From Pseudaquabacterium inlustre (GTDB lineage Bacteria > Pseudomonadota > Gammaproteobacteria > Burkholderiales > Burkholderiaceae_C), in contig NZ_JBBUTH010000007.1 of the NCBI RefSeq assembly GCF_038066595.1, forward strand, positions 617,247 through 681,246: a stretch of 64,000 bases of DNA, written 5' to 3'. Of this stretch, positions 8,370 through 19,545 are shown piece after piece. The number at the start of each line of letters is the position of its first letter. Positions within the stretch are counted from its first letter, which is position 1. The position numbers and the translations under genes were made by a program. Under the pieces are notes generated by a model. The model had not been told where the DNA came from and searched no databases. It saw only the letters and a program-made list of their open reading frames with translations.

Positions 8370-9464
8370 TTGATCGCTTCCCGTCTGCTCCTGACCCAGC
8401 TCGGCCGTGTTCTGGCCGGCGCCGCGCTGCTGTGCGCCGCCACCTTCGCCGCCGCGCAATCGGCCCCGGCCGCCAAGCCGCAAGTGGTGGTGCTGGCCAC
8501 CGGTGGCACCATCGCCGGAGCCGGCGCCACGGCCGCCAACAGCGCCTCGTACCAGGCCGCCAAGGTGCCGGTGGACAAGCTGATCTCGGGCCTGCCCGAG
8601 CTGGCCAACGTAGCCAGCGTGCGCGGCGAGCAGGTGTTCCAGATCGCCAGCGAGAGCTTCACCAACGAGCACCTGCTGACGCTGGGCAAGCGCGTGGCCG
8701 CGCTGGCCGCCCAGGCCGACGTGAACGGCATCGTCGTCACCCACGGCACCGACACGCTGGAAGAGACCGCCTACTTCCTGCACCTGACCGTGCGCACCGA
8801 CAAGCCGGTGGTGGTGGTGGGCTCGATGCGCCCCGGCACGGCCCTGTCCGCCGACGGCGCGCTGAACCTGCTGAACGCCGTCACCGTGGCCGGCGAGGCC
8901 TCGTCGCGTGGCAAGGGCGTGCTGGTGGTGATGAACGACGAGATCCACACCGGCCGCGATGTCACCAAGTCGATCAACATCCGCACCGAGGCCTTCAAGA
9001 GCCCCTGGGGCCCGCTGGGCATGGTGGTGGAGGGCAAGGCCTACTGGTTCCGCGCGCCGGTCAAGCGCCACACGCTGAACTCGGAGTTCGACATCACCAA
9101 GCTCGGCGCACTGCCCCGCGTGGACATCGCCTACGGCAGCGGCAATGCCACCGACACCGCCTACAAGGCCTTTGCCGCCGCAGGCGCCAAGGCCATCGTG
9201 CACGCCGGCACCGGCAACGGCTCGGTGGCCAACGCCGTGGTGCCCGCGCTGCGCGAGCTGCGTGCGCAGGGCGTGCAGATCGTGCGCTCGGCCCGCGTGG
9301 TCGGCGGCGGCTTCGTGATCCGCAATGCCGAGCAACCCGACGACCAGTACGACTGGGTGGTTGCCCATGACCTGAACCCGCAGAAGGCCCGTATCCTGAC
9401 GATGTTGTCCCTGGCCCAGGGCGCCGACAGCAAGACGCTGCAGCGGCAGTTCCTGGAATACTGA
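8370..9464 (+). CDS. ansB: Periplasmic L-asparaginase, type II
   Basis: 364 residues from a TTG start at 8370, with CTGAGAG a little upstream as a modest ribosome site. An N-terminal signal peptide ends around AATFAAAQSA (residues 23-32). Type II asparaginase signatures are VVVLATGGTIAG (40-50, with the nucleophilic Thr of TGGTI) and IVVTHGTDTLEET (121-133, second catalytic Thr, Asp and following residues). It hydrolyses Asn, and often Gln, to Asp or Glu and ammonia in the periplasm. It sits 61 bp after one Glu/Asp binding protein and 59 bp before another plus the permease genes, so the products can be taken up directly. The same order is known in pseudomonads (ansB next to aat/aau genes). 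Preference for Asn over Gln is not decidable by eye. Confidence 0.93.
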   Translation: MIASRLLLTQLGRVLAGAALLCAATFAAAQSAPAAKPQVVVLATGGTIAGAGATAANSASYQAAKVPVDKLISGLPELANVASVRGEQVFQIASESFTNEHLLTLGKRVAALAAQADVNGIVVTHGTDTLEETAYFLHLTVRTDKPVVVVGSMRPGTALSADGALNLLNAVTVAGEASSRGKGVLVVMNDEIHTGRDVTKSINIRTEAFKSPWGPLGMVVEGKAYWFRAPVKRHTLNSEFDITKLGALPRVDIAYGSGNATDTAYKAFAAAGAKAIVHAGTGNGSVANAVVPALRELRAQGVQIVRSARVVGGGFVIRNAEQPDDQYDWVVAHDLNPQKARILTMLSLAQGADSKTLQRQFLEY

Positions 9465-9483
9465 TCTTTCACCCTTCCACCCT

Positions 9484-9502
9484 GCGGGGCCACGAACCCC
9501 GC
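9484..9502 (+). other. Intergenic stem-loop before the binding-protein gene
   Basis: GCGGGG at 9484-9489 pairs with CCCCGC at 9497-9502 across a 7-base loop. It lies between ansB and the second binding-protein gene, 21 bases before its ATG. There is no T-run, so an RNA-stabilising or attenuating hairpin fits better than a full terminator. Confidence 0.45.
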
Positions 9503-9523
9503 GCTTCCTCGTTGGAGAGTCCC

Positions 9524-10432
9524 ATGAACACCAAGACCCCTCTGCTGACCACCCTGGCGCTGTCGGCGCTGCTGGCCGTGGCCGGTGCGGCCCAGGCCGA
9601 CACGCTGAAGAAGATCAAGGACAGCGGCAGCATCACGCTGGGCGCGCGTGAATCCTCGGGCGCGCTGGCCTACACCCTGGGTGACGGCAAGTACGTCGGC
9701 TTCCACACCGAGATGGCGCAGCGCATCGCGGCCGACCTGCAGAAGCAGCTGGGCATGGCCAAGCTGGACGTGAAGTTCCAGGTCGTCACGTCGCAGAACC
9801 GCATCCCGCTGGTGACCAACGGCACGGTGGACCTGGAGTGCGGCTCCACCACCAACAACGCCACGCGCCAGAAGGACGTGGCCTTCGCCGTGACCACCTA
9901 CGTCGAGGAAGTGCGCATCGCCACCAAGGCCAACTCGGGCATCACGGCGATCAACCAGCTCAACGGCAAGACGGTGGCCACCACCACCGGCACCACCAGC
10001 GTGCAGACCCTGCGCAAGCACGAGCGCGCCACCGGCGTCGACTTCAAGGAAGTCTTCGGCAAGGACCACGCCGACAGCTTCCTGCTGCTGGAATCGGGCC
10101 GCGCCGATGCCTTCGTGATGGACGGCCAGATCCTGGCCGGCAACATCAGCAAGTCCAAGGCCCCGGCCGACTTCAAGATCGTCGGCGAGGTGCTGTCGGT
10201 GGAGCCCATCGCCTGCATGATGCGCAAGGACGATCCCGCCTTCAAGAAGGCCGTGGACGACAGCATCAAGGGCATGATCAAGAGCGGCGACCTGGCCAAG
10301 CTGTACGACAAGTGGTTCATGCAGCCGATCCCGCCGACCAACACCAAGGTCGGTCTGCCGCTGTCCGAAGCCACCAAGGCGGCCTGGGCCAACCCCAACG
10401 ACAAGCCGATGGAAGACTACGCGAAGAAGTGA
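9524..10432 (+). CDS. gltI: Periplasmic glutamate/aspartate-binding protein (GltI/AatJ-like)
   Basis: 302 residues from the ATG at 9524, with GGAGAG 7 bases upstream. The signal peptide LALSALLAVAGAAQA is probably cut before DTLKKIKDSG. The mature protein has the family 3 binding fold: LGARESSGALAY, the Glu/Asp-type segment VTSQNRIPLVTNGTVDLECG, and a C-terminal WFMQPIPPTNTKVGLP. It delivers acidic amino acids to the GltJK permease encoded next (68-bp gap). Compared with the paralogue at 7298, this copy has a cleaner signal peptide and the usual position directly ahead of the permease, so it is likely the main receptor. Confidence 0.94.
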   Translation: MNTKTPLLTTLALSALLAVAGAAQADTLKKIKDSGSITLGARESSGALAYTLGDGKYVGFHTEMAQRIAADLQKQLGMAKLDVKFQVVTSQNRIPLVTNGTVDLECGSTTNNATRQKDVAFAVTTYVEEVRIATKANSGITAINQLNGKTVATTTGTTSVQTLRKHERATGVDFKEVFGKDHADSFLLLESGRADAFVMDGQILAGNISKSKAPADFKIVGEVLSVEPIACMMRKDDPAFKKAVDDSIKGMIKSGDLAKLYDKWFMQPIPPTNTKVGLPLSEATKAAWANPNDKPMEDYAKK

Positions 10433-10500
10433 TCGCGCAGTCTGATGTAGGGGTCGCGGGCAGGGCACTGACCCGCGACCAAGCCGGACGAGGGGGACAC

Positions 10501-11244
10501 ATGAGTAGTTGGGATTGGCAGTTCTTCTGCAACGACACGGCCACCGGTGAAGCGGTGGCCGGTTGCTTCGGCCCGGGTGGCAAGGAGCAGACCTATCTGC
10601 AGTGGATGCTCAACGCCTGGGGCTGGACGATCACCGTCTCGGTGCTGGGTCTGCTGCTGGCACTGGTGGTGGGCTCGCTGATCGGCATCGCCCGCACCAC
10701 GCCCAACAAGGCGCTGGCGCGCTTCGGCGAGGCCTGGACCGAGCTGTTCCGCAACATCCCGCTGCTGGTGCAGGTGTTCCTCTGGTACCACGTGCTGCCG
10801 GCGCTGATCCCGGCGCTGCGCTCGGTGCCGCCCTCGCTGCTGGTGATCTGCGCCATCGGCTTCTTCACCAGCGCGCGCATCGGCGAGCAGGTCAAGGCCG
10901 GCATCAACACGCTGCCGCGCGGCCAGCGCTATGCCGGCCAGGCGCTGGGCATGACGCTGCCGCAGACCTACCGCTACGTGCTGCTGCCGATGGCCTTCCG
11001 CATCGTGATCCCGCCGATCACCAGCGAGAGCATGAACATCGTCAAGAACTCGGCCGTGGCCTTCGCGGTCAGCATCCCCGAGCTGGCGCAGTTCGCGCAG
11101 CAGGCCTCTGAAGAAACCTCGCACTTCGAGGAGATCTTCATCCCGGTCACGGCGCTGTATTTCGTCTCGGCCTTCCTGGTCAACCGGGTGGCCAAGTTCA
11201 TCGAGGCGCAGGTGCGCATCCCCGGCACGGCAGGAGCCAAGTGA
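10501..11244 (+). CDS. gltJ: Glutamate/aspartate ABC transporter permease, GltJ type
   Basis: 247 residues from the ATG at 10501, with AGGGGG closely upstream. A periplasmic N-terminal stretch (about residues 1-35) precedes several transmembrane helices; the first is about WTITVSVLGLLLALVVGSLI. The EAA-loop region is GQRYAGQALGMTLPQTYRYVLLP (about 140-163), which contacts the ATPase. It forms a heterodimeric inner-membrane channel with the next gene, whose ATG overlaps this stop codon (TGATG at 11242-11246), a sign of translational coupling. Length and helix layout match GltJ/AatQ. Confidence 0.94.
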   Translation: MSSWDWQFFCNDTATGEAVAGCFGPGGKEQTYLQWMLNAWGWTITVSVLGLLLALVVGSLIGIARTTPNKALARFGEAWTELFRNIPLLVQVFLWYHVLPALIPALRSVPPSLLVICAIGFFTSARIGEQVKAGINTLPRGQRYAGQALGMTLPQTYRYVLLPMAFRIVIPPITSESMNIVKNSAVAFAVSIPELAQFAQQASEETSHFEEIFIPVTALYFVSAFLVNRVAKFIEAQVRIPGTAGAK

Positions 11245-11909
11245 TGCTCAACCTCGACTATTCCTTCCTCACCTGGGACGTGCTGCAGAGCTTCGTCCTC
11301 AAGGGACTGATCTTCTCGTTCCAGCTCACGCTGGTGGCCATGGTCGGCGGCATCATCCTGGGCACGCTGCTGGCGATGATGCGGCTGTCAGGCAAGCGCT
11401 GGCTGGCCGCGCCGGCGGCGTTCTATGTGGACACGCTGCGCTCCATCCCGCTGGTGATGGTGATCCTGTGGTTCTTCCTGCTGATCCCCAAGCTGCTGGG
11501 GCCGCTGGGCGGCGAGACCTCGGCGCTGATCACCTTCACACTGTTCGAGGCCACCTATTACTCCGAGATCATGCGCGCGGGCATCCAGTCGGTGTCCAAG
11601 GGCCAGGTGAATGCCGGCTACGCGCTGGGCATGACCTACAGCCAGAGCATGAAGCTGGTGGTGCTGCCGCAGGCCTTCCGCAACATGCTGCCGGTGCTGC
11701 TGACGCAGACCATCGTGCTGTTCCAGGACACCTCGCTGGTCTATGCCGTGGGCGCCTATGACCTGCTCAAGGGCTTCGAGGTGGCCGGCAAGAACTTCAA
11801 CCGCCCGGTCGAGACCTACCTGGTCGCCGCCGTCGTGTACTTCGCGATCTGCTTCTCGCTGTCGATGCTGGTCAAGCGTCTGCAAGCCAAGATCGCCATC
11901 ATCCGATAA
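11244..11909 (+). CDS. gltK: Glutamate/aspartate ABC transporter permease, GltK type
   Basis: 221 residues from the ATG at 11244, which overlaps the stop of gltJ by one base. A GTG three bases earlier is also in frame, but the overlap supports the ATG. It is a compact membrane protein with about five helices (for example GLIFSFQLTLVAMVGGIILG near the start) and an EAA loop VNAGYALGMTYSQSMKLVVLP at about residues 124-144. It pairs with GltJ in the inner membrane. The ATPase gene follows after 9 bp, so the three form one transcript. Confidence 0.94.
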   Translation: MLNLDYSFLTWDVLQSFVLKGLIFSFQLTLVAMVGGIILGTLLAMMRLSGKRWLAAPAAFYVDTLRSIPLVMVILWFFLLIPKLLGPLGGETSALITFTLFEATYYSEIMRAGIQSVSKGQVNAGYALGMTYSQSMKLVVLPQAFRNMLPVLLTQTIVLFQDTSLVYAVGAYDLLKGFEVAGKNFNRPVETYLVAAVVYFAICFSLSMLVKRLQAKIAIIR

Positions 11910-11918
11910 GGAAGCGCC

Positions 11919-12653
<735 letters not shown>

Positions 12654-12657
12654 GCCG

Positions 12658-14636
12658 GTGAACACCCCCGCCCGCCTCGCGCTGCGCACGCTGCTGCTGG
12701 GCGTGGCCGCGCTGGCGGCGGTGCTGGCCGTGGCCACGGCCAGCTTCCAGGCCAGCGAGCGCCAGGGCATCGCCGAGCTGCGGCGCGAATCGGCGCACCA
12801 GCTCGACCTGTTCGCCACCGCGGCCGAAGGCGTCATCCGGCGGCTGGAATCGGTGCCCGCCACCGTTCAGCTGAACCAGGACGTGCTGGCCCTGCTGCAC
12901 GAGCCCGGCCAGCCGGCGCGCGTGCAGGCCGCCAGCACCTACCTGCGCCGCCTCAACGCGCACCTGGGCAGCATGGCCATGCTGGTGCTCAGCGAGCGCG
13001 GCAACGTCCTGGCCGCCAGCGACGACGCGCTGATCGGCGAGGACCAGTCCTTCCGCCCCTACTTCCTCGAGGCACTGTCGGGCCGCGTCGGCCAGCACTT
13101 CGCCATCGACGCGCGCGACGGGTCGGCCGGCTACTACGTGTCGCACCCCATCCACGACGGCCCGCGGGTGCTGGGCGTGGCCGCCGTGAAGATCAGCCTG
13201 GAGGCCATCAACGCCGCCTGGCCCACGCTGGGCACGCCGGCGCTGCTGGCCGATTCGAACCAGGTGGTGGTGCTGTCGTCCGAGCCCAGCTGGCGCTACA
13301 CCACGCTGGGCGAGCTGCCGCTCGAGCGCCGCGTGGTGATGCAGATCTCGCGCTCCTATGCCGACCAGCTGCTGCCGCGCCTGCCACTGCAGGTGGACCT
13401 GCGCGTGGACGAGGACAGCCAGGTCATCGAGGGCGTGCTGCCCAACGGCCTGGGGCCCGGACGCGCGGCCGGCCCGCGCATTGCCGGCGGCGGCGCGGCC
13501 AGCCGCGGCATGCTGGTGCTGGGCCGCACGCTCGACGGCATGGACTGGCGGCTGCTGATGTTCGCCGACCTGCAGCCAGTGCGCCAGCAGGCCTGGCTGC
13601 ACGGGCTGCTGGCCGGCCTGGCGATGGGCATGCTGATGCTGCTGGCGCTGATCGTGCTGCAGCGCCGCCGCATCCTGAAGCAGAAGCTGCAGGCCCAGGA
13701 ATGGCTGCGCGCCGCCAACACCGAGCTGGAAGACAAGGTGCGCGCCCGCACCCGCGCGCTGTCGGAAACCAATGACCGCCTGCTGCGCGAGGTGGCCGAG
13801 CGCCAGCAGGCCGAGACCACGCTGCGCCGCGCGCAGGATGAGCTGGTGCACGCCGGCAAGATGGCCGCGCTGGGCCAGCTGGCCACCGGCATCACGCACG
13901 AGCTGGCGCAGCCGCTGGGCGCCATCCGCACGCTGGCCGGCAATGCGCTGCAGTTCATGCAGCGCGGCGACCTGGACGTGGCCCAGGGCAACCTGCAGAT
14001 CATGACCCGCCTGGCCGACCAGATGGGCGCCATCATCCATCCGCTCAAGGGCTATGCCCGCAAGAGCGCGGCCCAGCCCAGCGCCTGCGACGTGGGCCAG
14101 GCCCTGGGCAATGCGCTGTTCCTGCATGACCAGCGCCTGCGCCGCGAGGCCATCACCGTGCACCGCCAGCTGCCGCCCGGCGGCATCAGCGCCTGGTGCG
14201 ACCCCAACCGGCTGGAGCAGGTGCTGGTGAACCTGATCGGCAATGCGCTCGACGCCATGGGCGGCCTGGAGCCCGCGCGCCGCCAGCTGTGGCTGCACGC
14301 CGGCGTGGCCGAGGGCCAGGCGGTGATCGAGGTGCGCGACAACGGCACCGGCCTTGGCGACGAGGCGCTGGCGCGGCTGTTCGAGCCCTTCTTCACCACC
14401 AAGGATGCCGGCGTGGGCCTGGGCCTGGGCCTGGCCATCTCGCGCGACATCGCGCGCGAGGCCGGTGGCGAGCTGGACGCGCACAACCACCCCGAGGGCG
14501 GCGCCTGCTTCCGGCTGCGGCTGCCGCTGCCCCATGCCGACGGCAGCGGCGCGCGGCCGGCCGGCGAGGGCGCCGCCACCGCCGCCAACGTCGACAATGG
14601 GCACCCCGCCATCCCGCCCAACCCCCACGCCGTGCC

Positions 14637-14640
<4 letters not shown>
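12658..14640 (+). CDS. DctB/AauS-like sensor histidine kinase
   Basis: 660 residues from a GTG at 12658. A first membrane helix (about 10-30) and a second near 317-340 flank a periplasmic double-Cache sensor domain of about 285 residues. A short coiled coil follows, then the H-box GITHELAQPLG with the phospho-accepting His414. The catalytic domain carries NLIGNALDAM (N box), VRDNGTGLG and GLGLGLAIS (G boxes). The architecture is that of DctB. The position after a Glu/Asp transporter and the partner regulator's GAFTGA motif point to the AauS branch, which senses extracellular acidic amino acids or amides. Its stop overlaps the next start by 4 bases (ATGA). Confidence 0.9.
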
Positions 14641-15998
<1,358 letters not shown>

Positions 15999-16000
15999 CG

Positions 16001-17002
16001 TCAGTAGATCGAGCCGCCCGAGGCGCTGAGCGCGCCCTGCACCGCGCTGACGCTGTAGGCCGTGCCGCCGCTGCCGGCCCAGCTGGGCAGCGTGAAGCTG
16101 GCCGCGCCGGCCTCGATGCGGTAGACACCCACCTGGCGGTAGGTGAGGGGCTGCAGCGGCGCGCACACCTCGGGCGCCCCCGGTGCCTGCAGGAAGTACA
16201 CCGAGCCGCTGCCCACCGCCGTGCCGCGGCCGGCCGGGTCGATCAGCAGCGCGGTCTGCTCGTCGACCGCGATGCCACGCGGGGCCGCGCTCCAGCCGGC
16301 CGCCCACACGCGGCACAGAAAGGCCAGGTCGCGGCCCATGCGGTCGCGCGCGGCGAAGTGCGGATCGCCGATCACACCGGCCAGCTGCGGCACGGCCGTC
16401 AGATCGCGGTCGAAGGTCATCGTGCGGTGGAACGGGTCGGCCAGCGCCTGGCTGGAGGTGGCGCCCTTGCTGGCGGCCGCGCTGTAGACGAAGGGGGTCA
16501 GCACGTTCAGGCCGGCGCTGGTGCCGCCCACCGGCGCGCCGGCCGCGATGCGCTCGTTGAGGGCCTGCTGCAGCGCCGTGCCCTTCCAGGCCTGCACGTA
16601 CACCGACTGGTCGCCACCGGCGATCCACACCGCCTCGGCCTGGCGCACCAGCGCGGCCACGCGGCTGTCCTGCGCCGCGGCGGCGGTGGGCACGATCAAC
16701 GTGGCCACCGAGTTGGGCGCCGCGCCCGCGGCCGTGCACAGGTCGCGCACATAGGGGTTGTAGGCCTCGGTGCCGCTGGCGCGCAGCACCAGGAAATCGC
16801 CCCCGCGGCTGCGCTGGCACATCCACGCGAAGGCCGCGTCCACATCGGTGCCACCGCCCATCAGCACCGTGCCGCCCTGCAGCGTGGCGGCCGCGTCGGC
16901 GGCCTGGCCCAGGCGCACGTAGGTGTAGGGCAGCTTGGCCGCCGTCATGCTGCCGGCCAGGCCGGCGAGGGTGAGGGCCACGGCCCAGGCGGTGTACTTC
17001 AT
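16001..17002 (-). CDS. Exported cyanophycinase-like peptidase (family S51)
   Basis: 333 residues from the ATG at 17002. An N-terminal signal peptide (WAVALTLAGLAGSMTAA) suggests secretion or periplasmic location. The S51 fold is indicated by GGTVLMGGGTDVD (43-54), VWIAGGDQSVYVQ (125-136) and the nucleophile elbow GGTSAG (159-164, Ser162). Cyanophycinases cut multi-L-arginyl-poly-L-aspartate into beta-Asp-Arg dipeptides, and exported versions (CphE) let heterotrophs feed on it. The family also contains enzymes of other specificity, so the substrate is inferred. The gene converges with aauR-like at a 2-bp gap, beside asparaginase and Asp/Glu uptake genes, a fitting context. A cupin gene lies 21 bp upstream on the same strand. 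Confidence 0.78.
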   Translation of the reverse strand: MKYTAWAVALTLAGLAGSMTAAKLPYTYVRLGQAADAAATLQGGTVLMGGGTDVDAAFAWMCQRSRGGDFLVLRASGTEAYNPYVRDLCTAAGAAPNSVATLIVPTAAAAQDSRVAALVRQAEAVWIAGGDQSVYVQAWKGTALQQALNERIAAGAPVGGTSAGLNVLTPFVYSAAASKGATSSQALADPFHRTMTFDRDLTAVPQLAGVIGDPHFAARDRMGRDLAFLCRVWAAGWSAAPRGIAVDEQTALLIDPAGRGTAVGSGSVYFLQAPGAPEVCAPLQPLTYRQVGVYRIEAGAASFTLPSWAGSGGTAYSVSAVQGALSASGGSIY

Positions 17003-17023
17003 GGTGGTCGGCGTCCGGTCAGG

Positions 17024-17554
17024 TCAGCGGATGAAGGTGTCCACATAGCCCTCGCCCAGCCCCACGGCGCTGTAGTGCGCGCGGCACTTGGCGATGCGCG
17101 TGAACACGTCATCGTAGCCGGTGCAGTGGCCGTCCGGATCGCAGTAGATCATCGCGCCGTTGACCTGGAACATCGTGATCATCTCGTCCACGTGCGGGTC
17201 GACCACCAGCGTGTGCGTCTCGCCCGGGGCCTCGTAGACATAGGCACCCTCGGTGGCCACCCAGTCGTGCTCGAGGTAGCGCCACTGGCCCTTGATGACG
17301 TAGCCGTGCACCGGCTGCGGGTGGCGGTGGCGGCTCAGCACGCCGGCGCGGCGCACGCGCAGCAGGTTCATCCAGTAGCCGCGGCTGGCGCTCAGGCACA
17401 GCGGGCGGAACCACACGTTGTCGTCCACCGGCACCCAGATGCGCTCGTCCTGCGGCACGGCGTCGGGCACCACCAGCTCGGGTGGCGACTCCTTGGGCAT
17501 CGGGTGTTTGTAGGGCTGCCACTTCTGCGAATCAGGCGGCACGGGCTGGGTCAT
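17024..17554 (-). CDS. Cupin-domain protein, 2,4'-dihydroxyacetophenone dioxygenase family
   Basis: 176 residues. A single cupin barrel has metal ligands visible as RHRHPQPVHGYV (His76, His78) and PGETHTL (His114). The sequence pattern, including WFRPL and GYWMNLL, fits the 2,4'-dihydroxyacetophenone dioxygenase (DAD) family. DAD cleaves an aromatic alpha-hydroxyketone into 4-hydroxybenzoate and formate with Fe(II) and O2; many relatives act on unknown ketones. It is the middle member of a same-strand run (Bug receptor, SDR, cupin, cyanophycinase-like), so it may act after the SDR in breakdown of a compound carried by the Bug system. Substrate is inferred only at family level. Confidence 0.8.
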   Translation of the reverse strand: MTQPVPPDSQKWQPYKHPMPKESPPELVVPDAVPQDERIWVPVDDNVWFRPLCLSASRGYWMNLLRVRRAGVLSRHRHPQPVHGYVIKGQWRYLEHDWVATEGAYVYEAPGETHTLVVDPHVDEMITMFQVNGAMIYCDPDGHCTGYDDVFTRIAKCRAHYSAVGLGEGYVDTFIR

Positions 17555-17582
17555 GCGGGTCTCCGGCGGGACAGGGGAGGGG

Positions 17583-18293
17583 TCAGGCGATCAGGTAGCC
17601 GCCATCGACCGGCAGCACCACGCCGGTGACGAAGCGCGCGGCCGGGCTGGCCAGGAACAGCACCGGCCCGGCCACGTCGTCGGGCGTGCCCCAGCGGCCC
17701 ATCGGCGTGCGCGCCAGGATGGGTGCGGCGCGGGCGGGATCGTCCTGCAGCGCCTGGGTGAGCGGCGTGGCGATCCAGCCGGGCGCCACGGCGTTGACGC
17801 GGATGCCCTCGGCCGCATAGGCGATGGCCAGGCTCTTGGTGAGCTGGGCCACGCCGCCCTTGCTGGCGCTGTAGCCGGGCACCAGGCCGCCGCCGAAAAA
17901 GCTGAGCATCGACGCGGTGTTGACGATGCAGCCACGCCGTGCGGCCAGCCCGGCGCGGGCGGCGGCACACACGCGCATCGTGCCGGTGAGGTTGATCTCG
18001 AGCACCTGGGCGAAGACCTCGGGCCGGTGCTCGTCGCCGCGGCGGATGACGCCGGCGCAGTTGACCACGACGTCCAACTCGCCCAGCGACTGCACCAGCG
18101 CGTTCACGCCGGCCTCGTCGCGCACGTCCAGCACCGCCAGCTGCAGACCCTGCAGGGCGGGGTCGGCCTGCGCGGCCGCCACCTCGGCGGCGGTGGCGCC
18201 GGTGGCCGTGACCCGGGCCCCCTCGGCCGCGAAGGCGCGGGCGATGGCCGCGCCGATGCCGCTGCTGGCACCGGTGACCAGCACCTGCCTCAT
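17583..18293 (-). CDS. SDR-family NAD(P)-dependent oxidoreductase
   Basis: 236 residues from the ATG at 18293, whose first codon overlaps the stop of the upstream Bug-receptor gene (shared ATGA, 18290-18293). It is a classical short-chain dehydrogenase: cofactor motif TGASSGIG (7-14), NCAG (78-81), catalytic Ser128, Tyr141 and Lys145 (YSASK), and the C-terminal PVDGGYLIA typical of FabG-like enzymes. Cytoplasmic, probably oxidising or reducing a hydroxyl or keto group of the compound handled by this small operon. Substrate unknown. Confidence 0.9.
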   Translation of the reverse strand: MRQVLVTGASSGIGAAIARAFAAEGARVTATGATAAEVAAAQADPALQGLQLAVLDVRDEAGVNALVQSLGELDVVVNCAGVIRRGDEHRPEVFAQVLEINLTGTMRVCAAARAGLAARRGCIVNTASMLSFFGGGLVPGYSASKGGVAQLTKSLAIAYAAEGIRVNAVAPGWIATPLTQALQDDPARAAPILARTPMGRWGTPDDVAGPVLFLASPAARFVTGVVLPVDGGYLIA

Positions 18294-19264
18294 CCCTTGA
18301 GCTCCAGCTTGGCGGCCAGGGCCTTGAAGGCCAGGCTGTCGCGGTCCATCGCCGCGCGGAAGGCGGCCGCATCGGCACAGGCCTCGCCGAGGTTCAGCTT
18401 GGCCAGCGTGTCGCGGTAGGCGGGCTCCTGCACCACCTTGGCCACCGCGGCCGTCAGCACGGCCAGCACCGCCGGCGGCGTGGCCTTGGGCGCGCACAGG
18501 CCGCGCCAGGCGCCCAGGCTCAGATCGATGCCGCGCTCCCGGAAGGTGGGCACCTTGTCATAGCCCTTGGCGCGCTGCTCGGCGGCCACGGCCAGCACCT
18601 TCAGACGCCCGGCCTGCACCTGGGCCGTCACCTCGGCCGGGCTCACGGCCACGGCGTCCACATGGCCACCGGCCAGCGCCAGCACGCCGGGCCCCGCACC
18701 CTGGAACGGGATGTGGTTGAAGTGCACCCCGGTGCGCGCCTCCAGCGCCACCGCGGCCACATGCCAGATCGAGCCCGGCCCCGAGTTGCCCACCTTCAGT
18801 TCGCCCGGGCGCTTGCGCGCGGCGTCCAGAAACTCCTCCACCGTGTTCCACGGCGCATCGGCACGCACGGTGATCGCCGACGGGTCGAAGTTCAGCCGGG
18901 CGACGGGCGCGAAGTCCTCGTGCGAGACCTTGCCGATGCCGATGTGCGGCAGGATCGTGGCCTCCACGGTCAGCATGATCAGCTTGTGGCCGTCGGCCGG
19001 CGCGTTGGCCACCTCGGCCATGCCGATCGAGCCGCTGGCGCCGGGCTTGTTGACCACCGTGACGGTCTGGCCCAGGGGCTTGCGCAGGCCTTCGGCCAGC
19101 GCGCGGGCCAGCACATCGGTGCCGCCCCCGGCCCCGAAGGCCACCAGCAACTCGACGGGCCGGCTGGGGTACGCGGCCTGGGCCGCAGCGGGCGGTGCCG
19201 CGGTCAGGGCGAGCGGTGCCAACGGCACGGCCAGGCCGCCGCCGAGCAGGGTTCTGCGCTTCAT
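18290..19264 (-). CDS. Bug-family periplasmic receptor (tripartite tricarboxylate transporter substrate-binding protein)
   Basis: 324 residues from the ATG at 19264, preceded by GAGGAG; an in-frame start 29 codons upstream is less likely. The N-terminus MKRRTLLGGGLAVPLAPLAL looks Tat-like (RR before a hydrophobic run) and is cut around AAQA. The mature protein shows the Bug signatures YPSRPVELLVAFGAGGGTD, VVNKPGASGSIG and NHIPFQGAGPG. Bug proteins bind small carboxylates in the periplasm and are abundant as orphans in Burkholderiales; no TctA/TctB membrane genes are nearby, so it is an orphan. It heads the run SDR, cupin, cyanophycinase-like on the minus strand. Confidence 0.92.
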   Translation of the reverse strand: MKRRTLLGGGLAVPLAPLALTAAPPAAAQAAYPSRPVELLVAFGAGGGTDVLARALAEGLRKPLGQTVTVVNKPGASGSIGMAEVANAPADGHKLIMLTVEATILPHIGIGKVSHEDFAPVARLNFDPSAITVRADAPWNTVEEFLDAARKRPGELKVGNSGPGSIWHVAAVALEARTGVHFNHIPFQGAGPGVLALAGGHVDAVAVSPAEVTAQVQAGRLKVLAVAAEQRAKGYDKVPTFRERGIDLSLGAWRGLCAPKATPPAVLAVLTAAVAKVVQEPAYRDTLAKLNLGEACADAAAFRAAMDRDSLAFKALAAKLELKG

Positions 19265-19404
19265 GGGGAGCTCCTCGCGGATGGGTTCTGCCGGCCAGTC
19301 AGTTGCGCTGGCCGTGACCCATTGTTGAAGCCAGGCCCAGGCCGCTCCCATCGGGGCTTGCCCCTTGGCGCCCGGCTTTTGCGCCGCGCCGGCTTGCGCG
19401 GCTG

Positions 19405-19439
19405 CAGCCGGCAGCCGGCAGCCGGCGGCCGGCGGCTGG
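19405..19439. repeat. 7-bp tandem repeat, five units
   Basis: CAGCCGG occurs three times in a row (19405-19425), then CGGCCGG and CGGCTGG. It lies in the 281-bp gap between the Bug-receptor start and the end of the next SDR gene. No gene is visible in that gap; the rest (19265-19545) probably carries the promoter of the Bug-receptor operon. Confidence 0.85.
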
Positions 19440-19545
19440 GCGCGGTGAGGCTCAGTTGGCCTGCATCAGTCCGCCCGAATCAACTCGCCCACCTAAAACC
19501 GCGCCGATCCTCGTTATGTCAATTGACGGATCGGCGGGCGCAGGC

